From Apteryx mantelli (taxonomy: Eukaryota > Chordata > Aves > Apterygiformes > Apterygidae): DNA of 64,000 nt. The translations under genes were made by a program, and so were the position numbers. The notes below the pieces were generated by a model. The model saw only the letters and a list, made by a program, of their open reading frames with translations, searched no databases and was not told the origin of the DNA. Below are positions 1 through 12,345 of this stretch, one piece after another. Location: the NCBI RefSeq assembly GCF_036417845.1, contig NC_089980.1, positions 39,368,501-39,432,500 on the forward strand, in the 5' to 3' direction. Positions within the stretch are counted from its first letter, which is position 1, and every line of letters starts with the position of its first letter.

Positions 1-3000
1 AAATTGCCAGACAGCTGTCTGCTAAATTTTCCTTCTGAGCTGCCTGCACTAGGGTGTGCTAACACCTACAGTCAATGACTAAGAAAAACATTTCTTCTGT
101 GATTCAGTGTGGGGAGGCAGGGAAGAGGATGAAAAAGCAACACGCCTAAATGCCACTGATGATGATATATAAATATTACAGAATATTTTTTAAAGTTAAA
201 GTTGTCTGAAGTGAGGAAGGAAGAATCAAGTAACAGACAAATGCAGACATGCTTCACATGGGGCATCTAATATGTCAATTGCACTGACTACGTGACAAAG
301 CAATCTACAACTTACTGCCTGCTTCGTGTTTTGCTTCTGCTGGGATACAGTATGGTCCCCTGTGTCGTGCAGAGTGGACTTTTTGAGAGGAGAAAAAAAG
401 GGTTCCTACCTCAAATGTTTAGTGGGCTAGGAACAGCTTTATATACCCTTCCACAGCACAAGGATCAAGACAGTGCAAAGCTGGCCACTTAGCTCCTATT
501 ATATTTTCAAGATAGACTGGCTTGAGTGACAAAACTGGCTTTACCACTTCCTTTTCTGAAGCCTCCAGGTAACCTTACAGAATCAACTGAAGGCCTATAA
601 ACTTAGATTTATATCCTAAGGAAAGAAACTATGGATAGTATAGATTTGTCTCTCTTTTTCCAAATCCAGAAAATTCCCATAGTTGTAGAAGAGCCAATTA
701 CATGACTGAATGCTTCTTAAAAAAATGAAGAGTTATCAATTTAAACCTGAGAGAAGTCAGAACAATTTTTTCCCCCCTCCTCTGTGTTCAGCATTGATGT
801 ACCTCACGGCAGATGCTTGCAGTGTCTGGGTTACTGGAGACTCCTGTACTCCTGTAGCAGTTGAAGGAAGTCAACACACAGTATCCAGTAGGTTATCTAA
901 CCACCCTGTGTAGGTTTCCATTGGCCTGGCAAAGGGTGTATTGAACTCCTAGAGCTTTGTTCTAGCAGCTCTCCTAGTACCTGAAGCCAACAAACTTCCA
1001 AGTGAGGTTTGCTAACTCATTTTGCTACCTTTTTTGTATCTTGTCAGAAACTTAGCAGTAATTCAAATATGCTGTTCCTTGAGGAGACAATCATCTTACC
1101 AACACTATTTTACTTCTGTGCCAGACAACTGGAACTGGGAGCAGAGAACTTCTGCCTCTCACAAATACTTTAGCTCCCAACTCCTTTTTCATTTTGAATC
1201 TGTACACATACCATATTTTGCCTCTGTGCAATAGGCTGAAATCCTAATGGAGAACCTTCACGCTAGACCCTTTGCCATATTCAGGCAAATCAAAACTCTT
1301 CTGTTTGTCCTTCTACCAAATGTCAGCTGGCAGCTTGAAGCATCACTGCCAGAAATGTCTGAATTCTCTCTGCTTGATACACTCAGCAATTGCTAAGGGC
1401 TTGCTTCTCTGAAAACACAAAACAGTTCAAGCATGTTCTTCAAAAGTACTCCCTGCTTTCAAAAGAAAGACGACCTTCCAGAATTAACATGCTGACCAGT
1501 GAAGAAGAGTTGAATCTATTCACATCATTGCTATCGTAGATAAATATTCTCTCCATCCAATGCAGTACAACACACTGCAGTGATCTTGATGGCTGTAAAT
1601 AGCACACTTTTCCCTGTCTGGCAGCTACTCATGAAAATAAGGCTAGTGTAGTCTGGTGTTGGGCCACACCAGCAATAAAGAGTGACCAGGGTAGCTCTTA
1701 TTATTATTATTACCACCTCTTACCGTACAGAATCTTAATACAGGTTTGCACAACACAATCAGCAAGGAAGTAATCATCCTCCTGTTTTCTCTTTCCAAAC
1801 AGGAGTTCTAGGCAGTATGTAGAATGTAAGTAGGTTTAGGCTTTAAAGGCCTTACTATGTTAAGGAGCTATCTGAGTTTCATTTAGAGACCTTGAAAGGC
1901 TGATATTCTCTTCATCCTCTCTATTCACACAAAGATACAACCCATTAAAAGTAAATTTGGTCATATGTGAATCCAGGTGCCATCAGCAACTACTCACAGA
2001 AGGAAAAAAAGGTTTCTAAAGTCTTAACAATTTAAAAATAATTAGATGAGAGGAAAAAAAAAAAAAATCCTCCTTCCCCCATCCACTCCCCGCCAAAACC
2101 AAGAAAACCCAGTGTTATCACAAGGCTGTCTTGTAACTCAACCATTAGAGCAACAATTTTCAAAATCAGAAATTGCTCCAGTAATCTTAACAGATTGTCA
2201 CATCTTTTATAGTGCACTCCAGAAAAGAAGGTCATATTTAAAAGTTACAGAAAAGATTATACTTCTGCAGCATGATTAAGTGATGCCACTACGGTAAGTT
2301 TAAATCTCAAAACCCTACTACACAGCTCACATAATTTCCTCATAAATAAAAAAGGGAAATATAGATCTGAGTATCAACAATAGCTGCCTTACAATTCAAT
2401 CAAATTGATTCTCTTTGCTGAAGGCACAGCATTAAAAGCTATACACATACACTTGGAAATTTATTTAATTTCAGTACCTACAAAAAATTCCTCTCCAGCA
2501 GAAAAGGACATGGAAGCATTTAAAGCTCTTTTCTAGTTAACGCAAAGTAATGCGTTCCTTCTGTGACTATGTAGGAAGTTCCTGAATCTTTGCTCTGGAT
2601 GCTCTGCTTTTATAAACTGAAGCAAGGATAACAAAATTTTGCATTTGGGCCTTTTCTTAAATCACATAGTTGCTTTAAAGCACATAGTAGTAGCCAAACA
2701 ACAATTTATTAGAACACCAAGTGTCCAGGGCAGGAAAGAAAAAGCACTATGCATCCCACATGATAAGTGAACTTTTAGTACATTATTAGTAGCAGCAGAG
2801 TGGCCCACTTTAATAATAATATATAGGCTTTCAACAGGTTCATTTTGTTTGCCATTTTAAGACACTTCCATTGCATGCTAGAACTAAGATTATAAGAAAA
2901 AATCAAAATGTGAGTGTACTGTCAGCAGTGAAGAGGAAAAGATGTGACACTGTTTTATCATTCCAGATGGTTTTTAATCACCTGTAACACCTGAACTTCA

Positions 3001-3019
3001 AAATATAAATCCAACTTAC
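1..3019. other. Gene-poor flank, no recognised gene
   Basis: AT-rich sequence with only short open frames, none showing a known domain or convincing codon bias. A 14-base A run sits near 2,054-2,067. If the CpG island at 4.2-5.5 kb drives a leftward gene, this stretch would be its first introns, but I found no exon here with a good splice-site pair and open frame. Confidence 0.6.
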
Positions 3020-3130
3020 TGGAAACCTCTTGAGGTTGAAGTGCTGGAGAGCTCCCATAAAGTTTTGCTCAAAAAAGTTGGTGCAGTAGCTTTCCAGGGA
3101 CTTTTCCTGCACAAAGCCAGTCAGGACTGC
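3020..3130 (-). CDS. Candidate internal coding exon of an unrecognised leftward gene
   Basis: On the minus strand a pyrimidine-rich acceptor (CTCCTTTTTCAG) precedes 111 bases, followed by a strong donor (CCA then GTAAGTTGG). The stretch is exactly 37 codons and open in only one frame, phase 0 to 0. By my count about 24 of 37 third positions are G or C, although the surroundings are AT-rich, which favours real coding sequence. The peptide starts AVLTGFVQEKSLESYC and ends GALQHFNLKRFP. I do not recognise the family and it does not match SRBD1 as I remember it. An in-frame stop lies five codons before the exon start, as expected for an intron. It sits about 1.1 kb downstream of the CpG island at 4.2-5.5 kb in the leftward direction, so it could belong to the gene starting there. 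A chance open frame between cryptic splice sites is the alternative. Confidence 0.45.
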
Positions 3131-4194
3131 CTGAAAAAGGAGTCAGAAATACAAATCAGAAGATTCCAGAGCTACCTGAAAAGTTGCAGTCAGAAAGAAA
3201 CAGAGAGACAGAGAGTGCACATACACAGGAAAGCAGTCCCCAAAGCTAATCAGAAATGAAAAGGTATAAGATTATTAGGAGATATTACAGAAGTACCATC
3301 AAAAAGACAAAACACCAATGTTACACCCTTAGAAAGCACACTCTCTTCTGAATCTGTTCCAGTAACAACCACGCTCATTGGAGAAAGGAACCTGCAATAT
3401 GTAGCAATCTATCAATGAATCAGAAGAGGTGTGAACAGGAGGAAAAAATATACATCCAAGTCCTAGGCTAATATTTAACATCAAATTACCTCATGTGCAT
3501 GTAAACACACACACTTGCCATGCATTTTTTTAAATCCATCTCAAATGATTAAATCCTCAAATCACCTATGAAAGCAATCAGCATTATCCCAAACCAAGGG
3601 GAGAGTGCTTCTGATTCACTAACAGGCTGCTACATAATGTATTGCTACTTCTTCCCTCCAACCCAGTAAACTAGCCATAAGGCAGCTCTCCCATTCTGTT
3701 TAATGGGTTGTTTTTGTCACTGAAGGGTAACAAAGATGTGTCTTTCTTCCGCATGGTGACAACCACAGCACAGCTTGTTGTACCAATAACATCCATTTGG
3801 GGTTCTTATCACAATGAGGAGAGTTGAGAGTAAATAGTTTGTTGCTGGGTGTTTCACTAGCATAGAAATCACTGTTTGCAGGCCCTGACATGTGACCAAA
3901 CCTAAATGCACTTTATGTACTTCCAAGCCCCATCCTTCTGCCAGATGACACTCCACTTTCCTCAGATCTGATGACAGCATTCAAGATGAAGGACTAACAG
4001 AGCTGTTTGATACCAGCTTTCACCCCCAGTGCTAGGGAAATGCATTGCTACGTCAGCTCTCAGTCAGAAACCTATTATCTGAACCACACTCCAGTGCAGG
4101 AATCGGCAACCTTTCAGATCACTTCCTTTCCCAAACTGAAGGTTACACATACAAGAGGAAACTCGGCAGAAGCCAGGAGATGCTGTCTCTCTGC
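3131..4194. other. Between candidate exon and CpG island, no gene seen
   Basis: AT-rich sequence with short open frames on both strands and no recognisable protein. If the exon at 3,020-3,130 belongs to a gene starting in the CpG island, this would be intron. Confidence 0.5.
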
Positions 4195-5560
4195 GAGCTG
4201 CACCTCGTCCTGGGCAAACAGGGCTCCTGCTCCCGCTCCCATCCCACCGAGCGGGTGCCAGCGCCTGGAGCCCCGGCTTGTTGCCAGCGCCTTTCAGGGG
4301 CGCCGCAGCCCTGTCCCGCCCTGCTCGCCCCCCGGGCACCTCTGCCCAGCCCGCCGACCCTACTCGAGGCGGAGGGGGTCCCTCAGCAGCCAAAAACTGC
4401 CCCCGGGGACTTCAGCGGAGCCAGTGCTTCGCTCTCCAGCGAGACTGGGGGAAGGGCGGGGAACAGAAACGGAAGCCCAGAGACAAGGAAAAAATGGGCA
4501 GCTTCCACCTGAATTTCGAAACAAAAGGCCGCCCCCGGCTTTCGCCCTGCGGCCGGCCCGAGGCGGCGGGGCGGGCCCAGCCCCGGGGCCCGCAGCCGCC
4601 CCGCGCGCCCAGCGGCCGGGCCGGGCCCGGCCCCGCCGCTCGCAGCGCAGCGCAGCGCAGCGCAGCGCCGCCTCGCCCGCACCCCCGGGCCCGGGCCCGG
4701 CGCCCCCTCCTGCCCCCGACGTTACCCCCTGCTGCCAGCACCCGATTTTGAAAGGGCCGCCAGGGCGGCCATGGCGGAGCGAGCACCGCGCCCCGCCGCG
4801 CCGAGGGGAGGAGCAGGAAGCGGCCGCCGCGCCGAGCCGAGCCGCGCCGAGCCGAGCCGAGCCGCGCCGCGCCGCAGGAAGCCGGGCAGTGGGCGGGGCC
4901 GCGCCTGCCTCCGCCCCGCGGCCCGGCCCCGGCCCCGGGCGCTGCCCGCCCCGAGCCGCCGGAGCCCCAGCGTCCGGCGTGGCCGCGCTCCCTCCCCGAG
5001 GCAGCAGAGCCCGCTCAGCCTCTCCTGCCCCGCGCAGCGTGCGCCCACCGTGCGGCCCCGCAGCCTCCGCTCTGCGCGGCGCGGGAGGCGGCCGCGGCCA
5101 GGCCCCGCCGCCGCGGCCAGGTGTCGCTGCGCGCCGGGGCGGCCGCGCCGCCGTAGGGCGTGGCGGAGGCCGGCGCCGTGAGGGGAGCGGAGCGGGGCGG
5201 GGCGGCCGTGGCGGGGGCCGGGGGCCCGGGGCCTGGAGCAGGGGTGGCTCCCCGGGGCTGCGGCTTAATGCCCCGGCTCATGTGCTGGAGCTGCAGGGGG
5301 GTCGCCGTAAGCCTGCAGGGGCGGGTAGAGGGGGTCCCGCGTGGAGCCTTCCGCCAAGCCGCGCGGTCGCCGGGGCCGCGCGGGGGACGGGGCTGGCGCG
5401 GCCGTTGGGCGCGAGGCCGTTGGGTGCGAGGCCGTGCGTGTCCCAGGGCCTCCTCTCCCACCCGCCTCCCTCCGCGGCGGCCCCCGGCGTGAAGCCAGGG
5501 CAGCTCCCGGACAGGCACTGTTCAGCAGGTAGCAGGCAAGTGCTGCTTAAATCTCCTGTT
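4195..5560. promoter_or_regulatory. CpG island, probable promoter of an upstream neighbour gene (perhaps divergent)
   Basis: GC content rises abruptly from an AT-rich background. CpGs and GC boxes (GGGCGG and its complement) are dense, and low-complexity runs such as repeated CGCAG (about 4,638-4,665) and GAGCC/GCGCC (about 4,836-4,874) occur. A palindromic GGCCATGGC at about 4,768-4,776 puts an ATG in good context on both strands. On the minus strand the ATG at 4,772 opens 47 coding bases ending at a possible donor (GGGG then GTAACG) at 4,726/4,725. Long open frames across the island in all frames are by-products of high GC and low stop frequency. Vertebrate synteny places SRBD1 divergently upstream of PRKCE about this far away, so a leftward SRBD1 promoter is the natural inference, but no SRBD1 peptide is visible. 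Confidence 0.75.
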
Positions 5561-5714
5561 AGTGCTCAAGATGAAAGCCTCTCCTAAATAAATATTAATA
5601 TATATCTCTTTTTATATCTCCAGCAGATTTGAGTAAGTAGCAGTACTTGTATGACATTGACACAGTTCCCAACAAAGGATTTATTGTCAAAAGACCCTTA
5701 AGAAGGGAGAAGTA

Positions 5715-5895
5715 ATTATCTGTGTTTTATGGATGAGAACTATGATCTACAAATGCAGGAGGCCCGGATCCCTTCAAACCAGTAAGAGCTATATTCTGAA
5801 ATACCTTTCTTGTGAATTCTGACCCTAAGCTACTTGTCTAAAGTCACAAGAAGAAGTTTCTAGTAAAGTGAGTGAAACCAGGTCTCCTGGCTCCC
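5715..5895 (-). repeat. MIR-like SINE relic
   Basis: The plus strand reads like the complement of MIR: TTTTATGGATGAGAAC, then CTACTTGTCTAAAGTCAC, then TAGTAAAGTGAGTGAAACCAGG. This follows the usual order of the MIR 3' half (removal of the gradient near AAAATGGG, then TGTGACCTTGGGCAAGT, then the core). It is strongly diverged. The identification is by remembered MIR consensus, not by alignment. Confidence 0.6.
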
Positions 5896-7196
5896 AGGGT
5901 GGTTGGATGATTAGGAGACAGTCTGCTCAAACAGCTCGCTCTCCACCCAGGCTCTTAAAGGTAGGTGTCATTTGCAGCTTTTCCCCAGGGAGATTCATAA
6001 GGAGCAGGCACAGTATGCCAGGACATAATGTAGTGCCTAGTTGCCACAGGGACAACACGATCATAGCATGTCACGATTTGTCTGCTATCCTCTTCCTCTC
6101 CTCCAAAGGAAAGATATTTGGAAAAGATTTTGTGTAAGCTGAAGGGGTGAGGACTGTGTGCTGTCGAGCAAGCTTTCCTGTTCTTCACAAAAGGTCTGCT
6201 GCCATTTGAAAGGATCAAAGGCCTTTCATTTAAGCTAATGATAAAGAATGGCAGTGAAAAACCCAAGATTCAGTTCCTGGTTGATAGGTTATTAGCTAGC
6301 TGGTTGGTAGATATTGGGAATGTTTCCACTGCTTTCACTAGACTTTGGATTAGAGCCTCTGTCATACTATGCATCATTTCTTTCTCTCTAAAATGAGGGT
6401 AATTATTTTTCATAGGGGTACTGGGAAGGAAAAAACATATTTGTGTGAGACTGAGATACTACAGTAAGGTCAACTACAGATGACATAGAAACAAATATAG
6501 TCTGCTTTTTTTTGCCCGCTGGTGTAGATAAGAACACGTAGATCCAAGCATATTTTGTATATTTATGTTCCTTTACCTCGTGCAGACTAGGACTTACATT
6601 ATTTTTCCTCATAGCTGTAAACATTTGTACTGTAATGCTGGAAAAACTGTCAAAGTGGCAGCAGCCTGTCTTAAAGTTTCATGCAAAGTTATGCTTCCCT
6701 GTAACCTCTGTATTTATTTATTTTTCATCTGTATGTACTAAATTAACTTCCAGCAAGGATCCTATGAAGTCCATCTCATATGTAAGATTTAATGGGTGCT
6801 AGTTTTCTGTCATTATAAGAATGTAGCAAGTAGGCTACTACATTGAAACCTCCTTTTAAGCTTCCATTACCATAAAAGGTCGTCTTCTTTGTATCATAAA
6901 TATTTGTAACTTGTGGTCATAACTACCAGCCTCAAGTCTTGGAATGGTACCATCTTAAGTGTAACTAAGGTGTAATAAACTTAAATAATTCATAATTTTT
7001 CTTCTTGACTTTATAATAAATGTGTGTTTAACGGTCTGGAATTACTTTAAACACAGTAATGTTCAATGCAGTCTCTCTCTTTCCGCGAAGTTTACCTGAC
7101 CTCTATAGCTTTCTGGGGCCCAAACAGAGGCTTAAGCACATACTTGTCGTTATGCATGGGGATATATCTGTGGTGCCAAAAGAAGGTGCCAAATTA

Positions 7197-7220
7197 AGTT
7201 TATATCAGCTGATATAAACT
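7197..7220. repeat. 24-bp perfect palindrome inside an ancient repeat-like stretch
   Basis: The half-site AGTTTATATCAG is followed immediately by its exact reverse complement CTGATATAAACT. The following bases to about 7,290 (GATTTACACAAGTTGAGGATCTGACTC) resemble the eroded 3' tails of ancient amniote repeats, so the palindrome may be part of an old element rather than a functional site. Confidence 0.7.
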
Positions 7221-8884
7221 GTCACAGCTCTGTTGATTTAAATAGGCCTATGATTTACACAAGTTGAGGATCTGACTCATAGACCTCAGCAGAACTGTTC
7301 ACATGTTTAAAGGTAATCAAGAGTATAAGTGTTTGAAGGCTCAGAGCTGATTCACTTGGAATTTTTTCCTAGTAAGAACTGAACAAAGAGTAGTTTAGTC
7401 TAGCAATAGGGAAGTATTCACTGCTAAGACTAAACTGTTGTAATTTAACCAGCTAATGTCATACTTAAGAAATTATGTTAGAACCTCAGGCAGAGTTATT
7501 CAGTTGAAATATCTTCATTTGCAATAGGTAAGGTTCTGAATTTTTGTACTTCAGATCAGATGCTGCTCTTACTTATACCAATGTGAAAACAGCCTTTAAA
7601 TACAGATATAAATATAGTGCACTCAGTGCACTATCTGATTGAGATTGTCACTATAAATAGCTTTAAGATCATATTTAAATACTTAGTCTGATTATATTTC
7701 ATAATACTTACAGTGAAATTTTGTGCTTAATATAAAAATACTGCCTATGTCATCTGACTCCTTTGATGCACTGCATTAAAATTCCTATGTCTAGGTACAT
7801 ATCATGGAGTCAACTTCATTTCTTTTCTATTAATAGTTTGAAATTAGGTCACCATGCTTGTAAGGATGAGCTAAGCCTATACAGCTGATTTTAGAAAAAT
7901 TATCTTTATAAAAATGTTTGTTTTTTTTTCTCATGCTCGCCTACTGTGACACTGTTCCTTATGTATAATCAGTAATTTTACTATCTGTTCTGGCATATGT
8001 ATTCTATGCTGGCAGAATCTTTTAGATTTGTTTATAGTGACCCCTGCTGCAAAAGATTAAGACTGACATTTCTCTAAACCTTTAAAAAGGCATTTACCCA
8101 ATTATTTCAGAGTTCAGTTCAAAGAACCAAACAGTTATAAATTCAAGTTAAGGATATAAAACTTGAAACTCCCTAATTTGGATCATTTTGAATAAAATAA
8201 ATCTAATAATGCGAGGCTTTTTTCCTCTCATAAATATGTAGGATTTACTTTTTAATGCAATGCAGTATAGTTACAAAGTGAAATGCCTTTTAATGTCCCA
8301 GGTGTAATGCTTGTTCTCTGTGTTATTGTTCTTTGATAGGGTTAGACTCAACACCAATAAATCAGTCAGAACTCCCATATGTTAATGTTTTTAGAGTTCC
8401 AATCAGGAAAGCGCGTGCTTAAATTTATCTCTATTCAGGATAGCAAAATAGTAAAAAAGCAGATTAAAGCATATGACTAAGTTTAAACACAGATTACCCC
8501 TCAGGTTTCAGAGGGACTTAAAAGTCAGTCTGTTCAAGTATTGCCCTGAATAGAATGAATAGAATGCTTTCCCAAGCTTGGGCTTAAAAATTCTTCAGCA
8601 CAAGGTAAGTCTATATGGTGTTTTACAAGCAAAAGATCCATCTGTTCTCTGAGCTGACCAAAACTTGTGCAGCCGTAGCTAGTGCATCATTTAGCTTGAA
8701 ATAATAGAACCTGCTAATGGAGAGTGTATGAGCTCCAGCTTTGTGCTGTGCTTATATAGCTATTATGGCTTCCTACCAGTCTGCACGGTGGACAAAATAA
8801 GTGTATACTTGCTTGCAAAAGACATTCCAGGTGTATCCACAGTAAAATCCTTTGTCTATGTATGATTGTAAATATTATCCTATG

Positions 8885-8934
8885 TATGTGTGTGTGTCCG
8901 TATCTGTGTGTGCGCATGTGTGTGTTTGTGTGTG
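8885..8934. repeat. Imperfect TG-rich microsatellite
   Basis: Alternating TG units interrupted by CC, CATC and GCGCA. This is a simple repeat with alternating purine-pyrimidine character. Confidence 0.8.
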
Positions 8935-11224
8935 ATGTATTTTTTAAAAGCCGTGTTAAAAGAACCTTACTTAGGCTGCAAAGCCAAGCAAAATGCCATG
9001 CTTAGAGCTACTTGTGTAATCGTGGCTCTGTCCGTTGTGCAAATATTTACTGATGGAAGTAAGCATCCCATGGAAAAAAATTGAAAATATCATAATGCAA
9101 TATTCACAAGGAGGCAAAATTAAAATCTTATGAACATCCTGAATTCTCACTATTTGCCCATATTGAGTGCTTTATTTTGCAATCTCAATGGCATTCCAAT
9201 ATGGATGAGTGCAATTTCTGAATTTCTATAGAAAGGTAAAAGCTAAATTGAGCACAGTTGTCCCTCATCCTGTGTCACCAGTGGGGCTTGAATCCTATAT
9301 TTTTTCCACAGTAGCCATAGTTGAAGATCATAAAACCAGTGAAATTTGTCATGTTAGTGTAGCAGTGATGGATTCTTGGTCTTAAAGGTAGTCAGTGGGA
9401 AGAAACCTAGCATAGCTGCCCTTTTTTTCTGGGAGCTGGAAAATTAATGCCACGTGAAATGTTGGGAGGGAAGGTGAGCCTGTGGGGCCATGTGCAGGGT
9501 CTTTCTCTCTCCTCTTTGAGAACTGGAAGAAATCCGGTTCTTCACAATGTTCCCCATTAGGGGACAGGAAATTGGCTGTGGGGTGCAGATGCTAGATTAG
9601 TTATGGTATGAGAGAATGCAACCTGGTTCTTGGCCATGTTGCAGGAGCATGCAGAGGGTCATATGGTCTGTATTCGGTCTTCATAAAGAAGGTAATCCAT
9701 ATCTCCATTTCCTACCTCAGTGCTTTGGCAGCTCATGAGTTAGCTTCTTCTGCAGCCATTGCTGCTGCTTTGGTGATGGTGTGAGCTGAACTGAGATTTT
9801 CATGTGTTTTGGTATCATCTTGGCAGACTGACAAAAATTTCCGTAGGAGTGCAACCGAGAGAAGAGAATTGTTGTTTTTTATCAGTCTATTTCTCAACAA
9901 AAGGTAACCAAATGTAATGAGACAAAAGAATACAGAGAGGGCCAGAAAGACATGTGAATTCTGCCCAAGCCCTGAGCTTGTCAGACGTAGGCAGGCCTTA
10001 GTCCAGAAGTAAGATAACTGCACAAGCCTAAGCTAATAAGCCCTGCTGAGAAGCAGGGTATGTTAGTTTGGGCATGGTGCCACATTAGCGTGACTCTACA
10101 TCTTCCAGACAGAAGCTAGCTTATGTCTGGGCATCTCAGAGCATGAGCAGAGCTTGCTTGTATTTGTCTGCACCTGTCTGCGTAGCCTTGCAGAAGAATA
10201 ATTTCCCAATTAAATAGCAAAGGCCTCTTGCAAACCAATGCTGACATAAGAGCATCTACCAAAAAAGTATATATCCTGCTTCAAAACCTCATCAATTTCT
10301 CCTTGTCTACAAGGTTTGGAAGAGCATGGCCAGTGGCGTAACTGAATCCGTTGTCCATCATTCCAATATGCTTTCAAAGTGCTTTTGTAATCCCCATCTG
10401 TTTTTGGATTCTTCTGTTCCTTCTTGTCTTAGAATGGGCTTCCTGTCTTTAGATTGAAAAGTCCCTGGGAGATAGACAATCTCACTGGTTGTATTTGTAC
10501 AAAAATACAGTGTGATGGCATCCTCATCTGTGCCTCTTACTCCTAGATGCTGTTGTGTGTCTAGCAGTGATATGGGTGATCTGTGTTAAATAACCATTTG
10601 ATTTGGGACTGACAGAAATTTTAATTAGCAAAAGCAGAGATCTATCGGGAAATAATTTTCACCATATTTAGAATTACCATATTTTCTACTTGACATCCAG
10701 ACAAGGCACTAATATTTTTGTGTGGCAGTGACGCTTGTAAATGAAAACTCCAAGTCACTGTTAATTTTGCCACTACAACAAGCTTAACCTTAACTTTAGC
10801 CCATGTCCTGCCTATCCAAAATACAGATGTGGCCCCTGCAATTGCAGAGTTTGAGTGCCCCACATTCTTTAATGTATCTATCATGCCTTCTCAAAGTGGG
10901 TGTCCTCCGTGTTTAGATCCGAACTACCACTTGGAAGAAGACACTGCAATGAGCTTTCTTAGTCCAGCATCAGACATATTGAATCTACTGGCCATTGCTG
11001 TGAAGTCGTTCTGTACATGTGTACAACAGCTCTATTTTATGTGTGAATGAGGCAGGATTCATGGCCCATGTGATGTAGAGTCCCTGTGCATATATGCAGC
11101 CAGTCTGAAACATTGGATTTGCTGCATGTGGGCAGAAATTCCTATTCTAAGAGCATGTTTGAAGAGCTGCTGAATTGCTTCAAAAATAACTTGTATTTAT
11201 CCTCTCAACCTTATTGTTTCCTGG

Positions 11225-11320
11225 TTTTGGAGGACCAAGGCACAGACAAAATAAGTGATTTGTCCAAAGGTACAGAGCTGTAACCTGCATCTTCAGAATC
11301 CACCAGTGTTCCATACAGGA
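11225..11320 (-). repeat. MIR-like SINE relic
   Basis: The plus strand has GAGGACCAAGGCACAGACA, then AAGTGATTTGTCCAAAGGTAC and AGAGCTG. This is the complement of the MIR block that reads ACCTTGGGCAAGTCACTT and CTGTGCCTC. It is short and diverged; the family call is from memory of the consensus. Confidence 0.55.
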
Positions 11321-12199
11321 TCTCTTAACTGTACAGCTGCTCAGAGTGGGGTAGTTTGGCTCTTCTCCTCATTCATCCTGGCAGTCATTTTGCAGAATTG
11401 CTACTGAAGCTCTGCTACATGTTAATACTTCCAATATATATATGCAAGGGAATGGAAAAGAAGTAAGGCAAATCTTAGAGGAAGGTTAAGGGATACAAAG
11501 GATGTTTAGACTATGGTTCTTGGATTACCAGATACATCTAATTCAAACATTAAGGTCTATTCAGAATCAGAAGTAAACAGCAGCTCTGGGATTTCTAGTG
11601 GATAATTGTACCTTGAATTTCTGTAAATAAGCATGCTTAAGATTATAGGGAACATTTTTAGTAGGCTGTATAACAGTTCTGTGGAAGCCATCACATTTGG
11701 GGGGAACCTAGTCAGAATTAAAGCACTCCACTCAAAGTTAGTTAACAGAACTAGCAAAACCCTTTATTCCTGTACTGTTATCCACATAAAAGCATTTTCC
11801 CTATTTATTTTACCATTATTTGTCAGAGACAAATCAGAGTTTACAAAACATGCTTTTGTTTGGATACATGGAAGGATAGAAAGGATATAATGTATCTGTA
11901 TTCTCTATTAGCATTTCTTTTTCTCTAGTTTCCTTTGTTTATAGAAGCACCTAGGTCAAGACCTTCAGCAGGCATAGGGCCGTGTGTCTTGTTACAGACT
12001 AATTAAATGTATCACTTCTGAAAGCAGGAGATGATGTTGTCACGTAGAGTGGCAGCAAAGCATGTTCCGTTATTCCCATCTGTTCGAATAGAGGTTTAAG
12101 TGCTTACAAATTGATCAGATGCTTTCAGCAAGATATGAAAAGGATAGATCTACGGAACATTAATCTAAACCTCAGATTCAGTTTCCTCCTCTGCAACAG

Positions 12200-12345
12200 A
12201 TGTCCTGTGTGACCTTTGATGAGTTATTCTTTCTGTGCCTCAGTTCCTCCTCAGTAAAATGGGCTACTAACAATGTTTCCTAGAAGGGCATGTGAGGATA
12301 AATAATGATTATGATATGCTCAGATATTAGTACATAAAGGGGGCT
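12200..12345 (+). repeat. MIR SINE relic, sense orientation
   Basis: This is the clearest MIR copy in the window: TGTGTGACCTTTGATGAGTT, then TTTCTGTGCCTCAGTTCCTC, then CAGTAAAATGGGCTACTAAC, then TGTGAGGATAAATAATG. The order and spacing match the MIR core and 3' part. MIR is an ancient tRNA-derived core-SINE shared among amniotes. Confidence 0.8.

Noticed and set aside
1780-1823. Plus-strand acceptor (TTTCTCTTTCCAAACAG) and donor (AAT then GTAAGTAGG) 23 bases apart
   Set aside because: A 23-base microexon with no gene on that strand to join; probably cryptic splice sites.
4726-4772. Minus-strand ATG opening 47 bases (MAALAALSKS...) as the start of the exon at 3,020-3,130
   Set aside because: The phase after the GTAACG donor (two extra bases) does not fit the phase-0 exon, so direct joining is not possible; kept only as a remark under the CpG island.
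4007-5587. Long open frames across the first CpG island, including 526 codons on the plus strand
   Set aside because: Composition is Pro/Arg/Ala/Gly low complexity, all six frames are open in the same place, and no domain is visible; this is the expected effect of high GC.
9733-10023. 96-codon minus-strand frame
   Set aside because: No domain, no CpG island, no splice context; I could not match it to any known protein or processed pseudogene.
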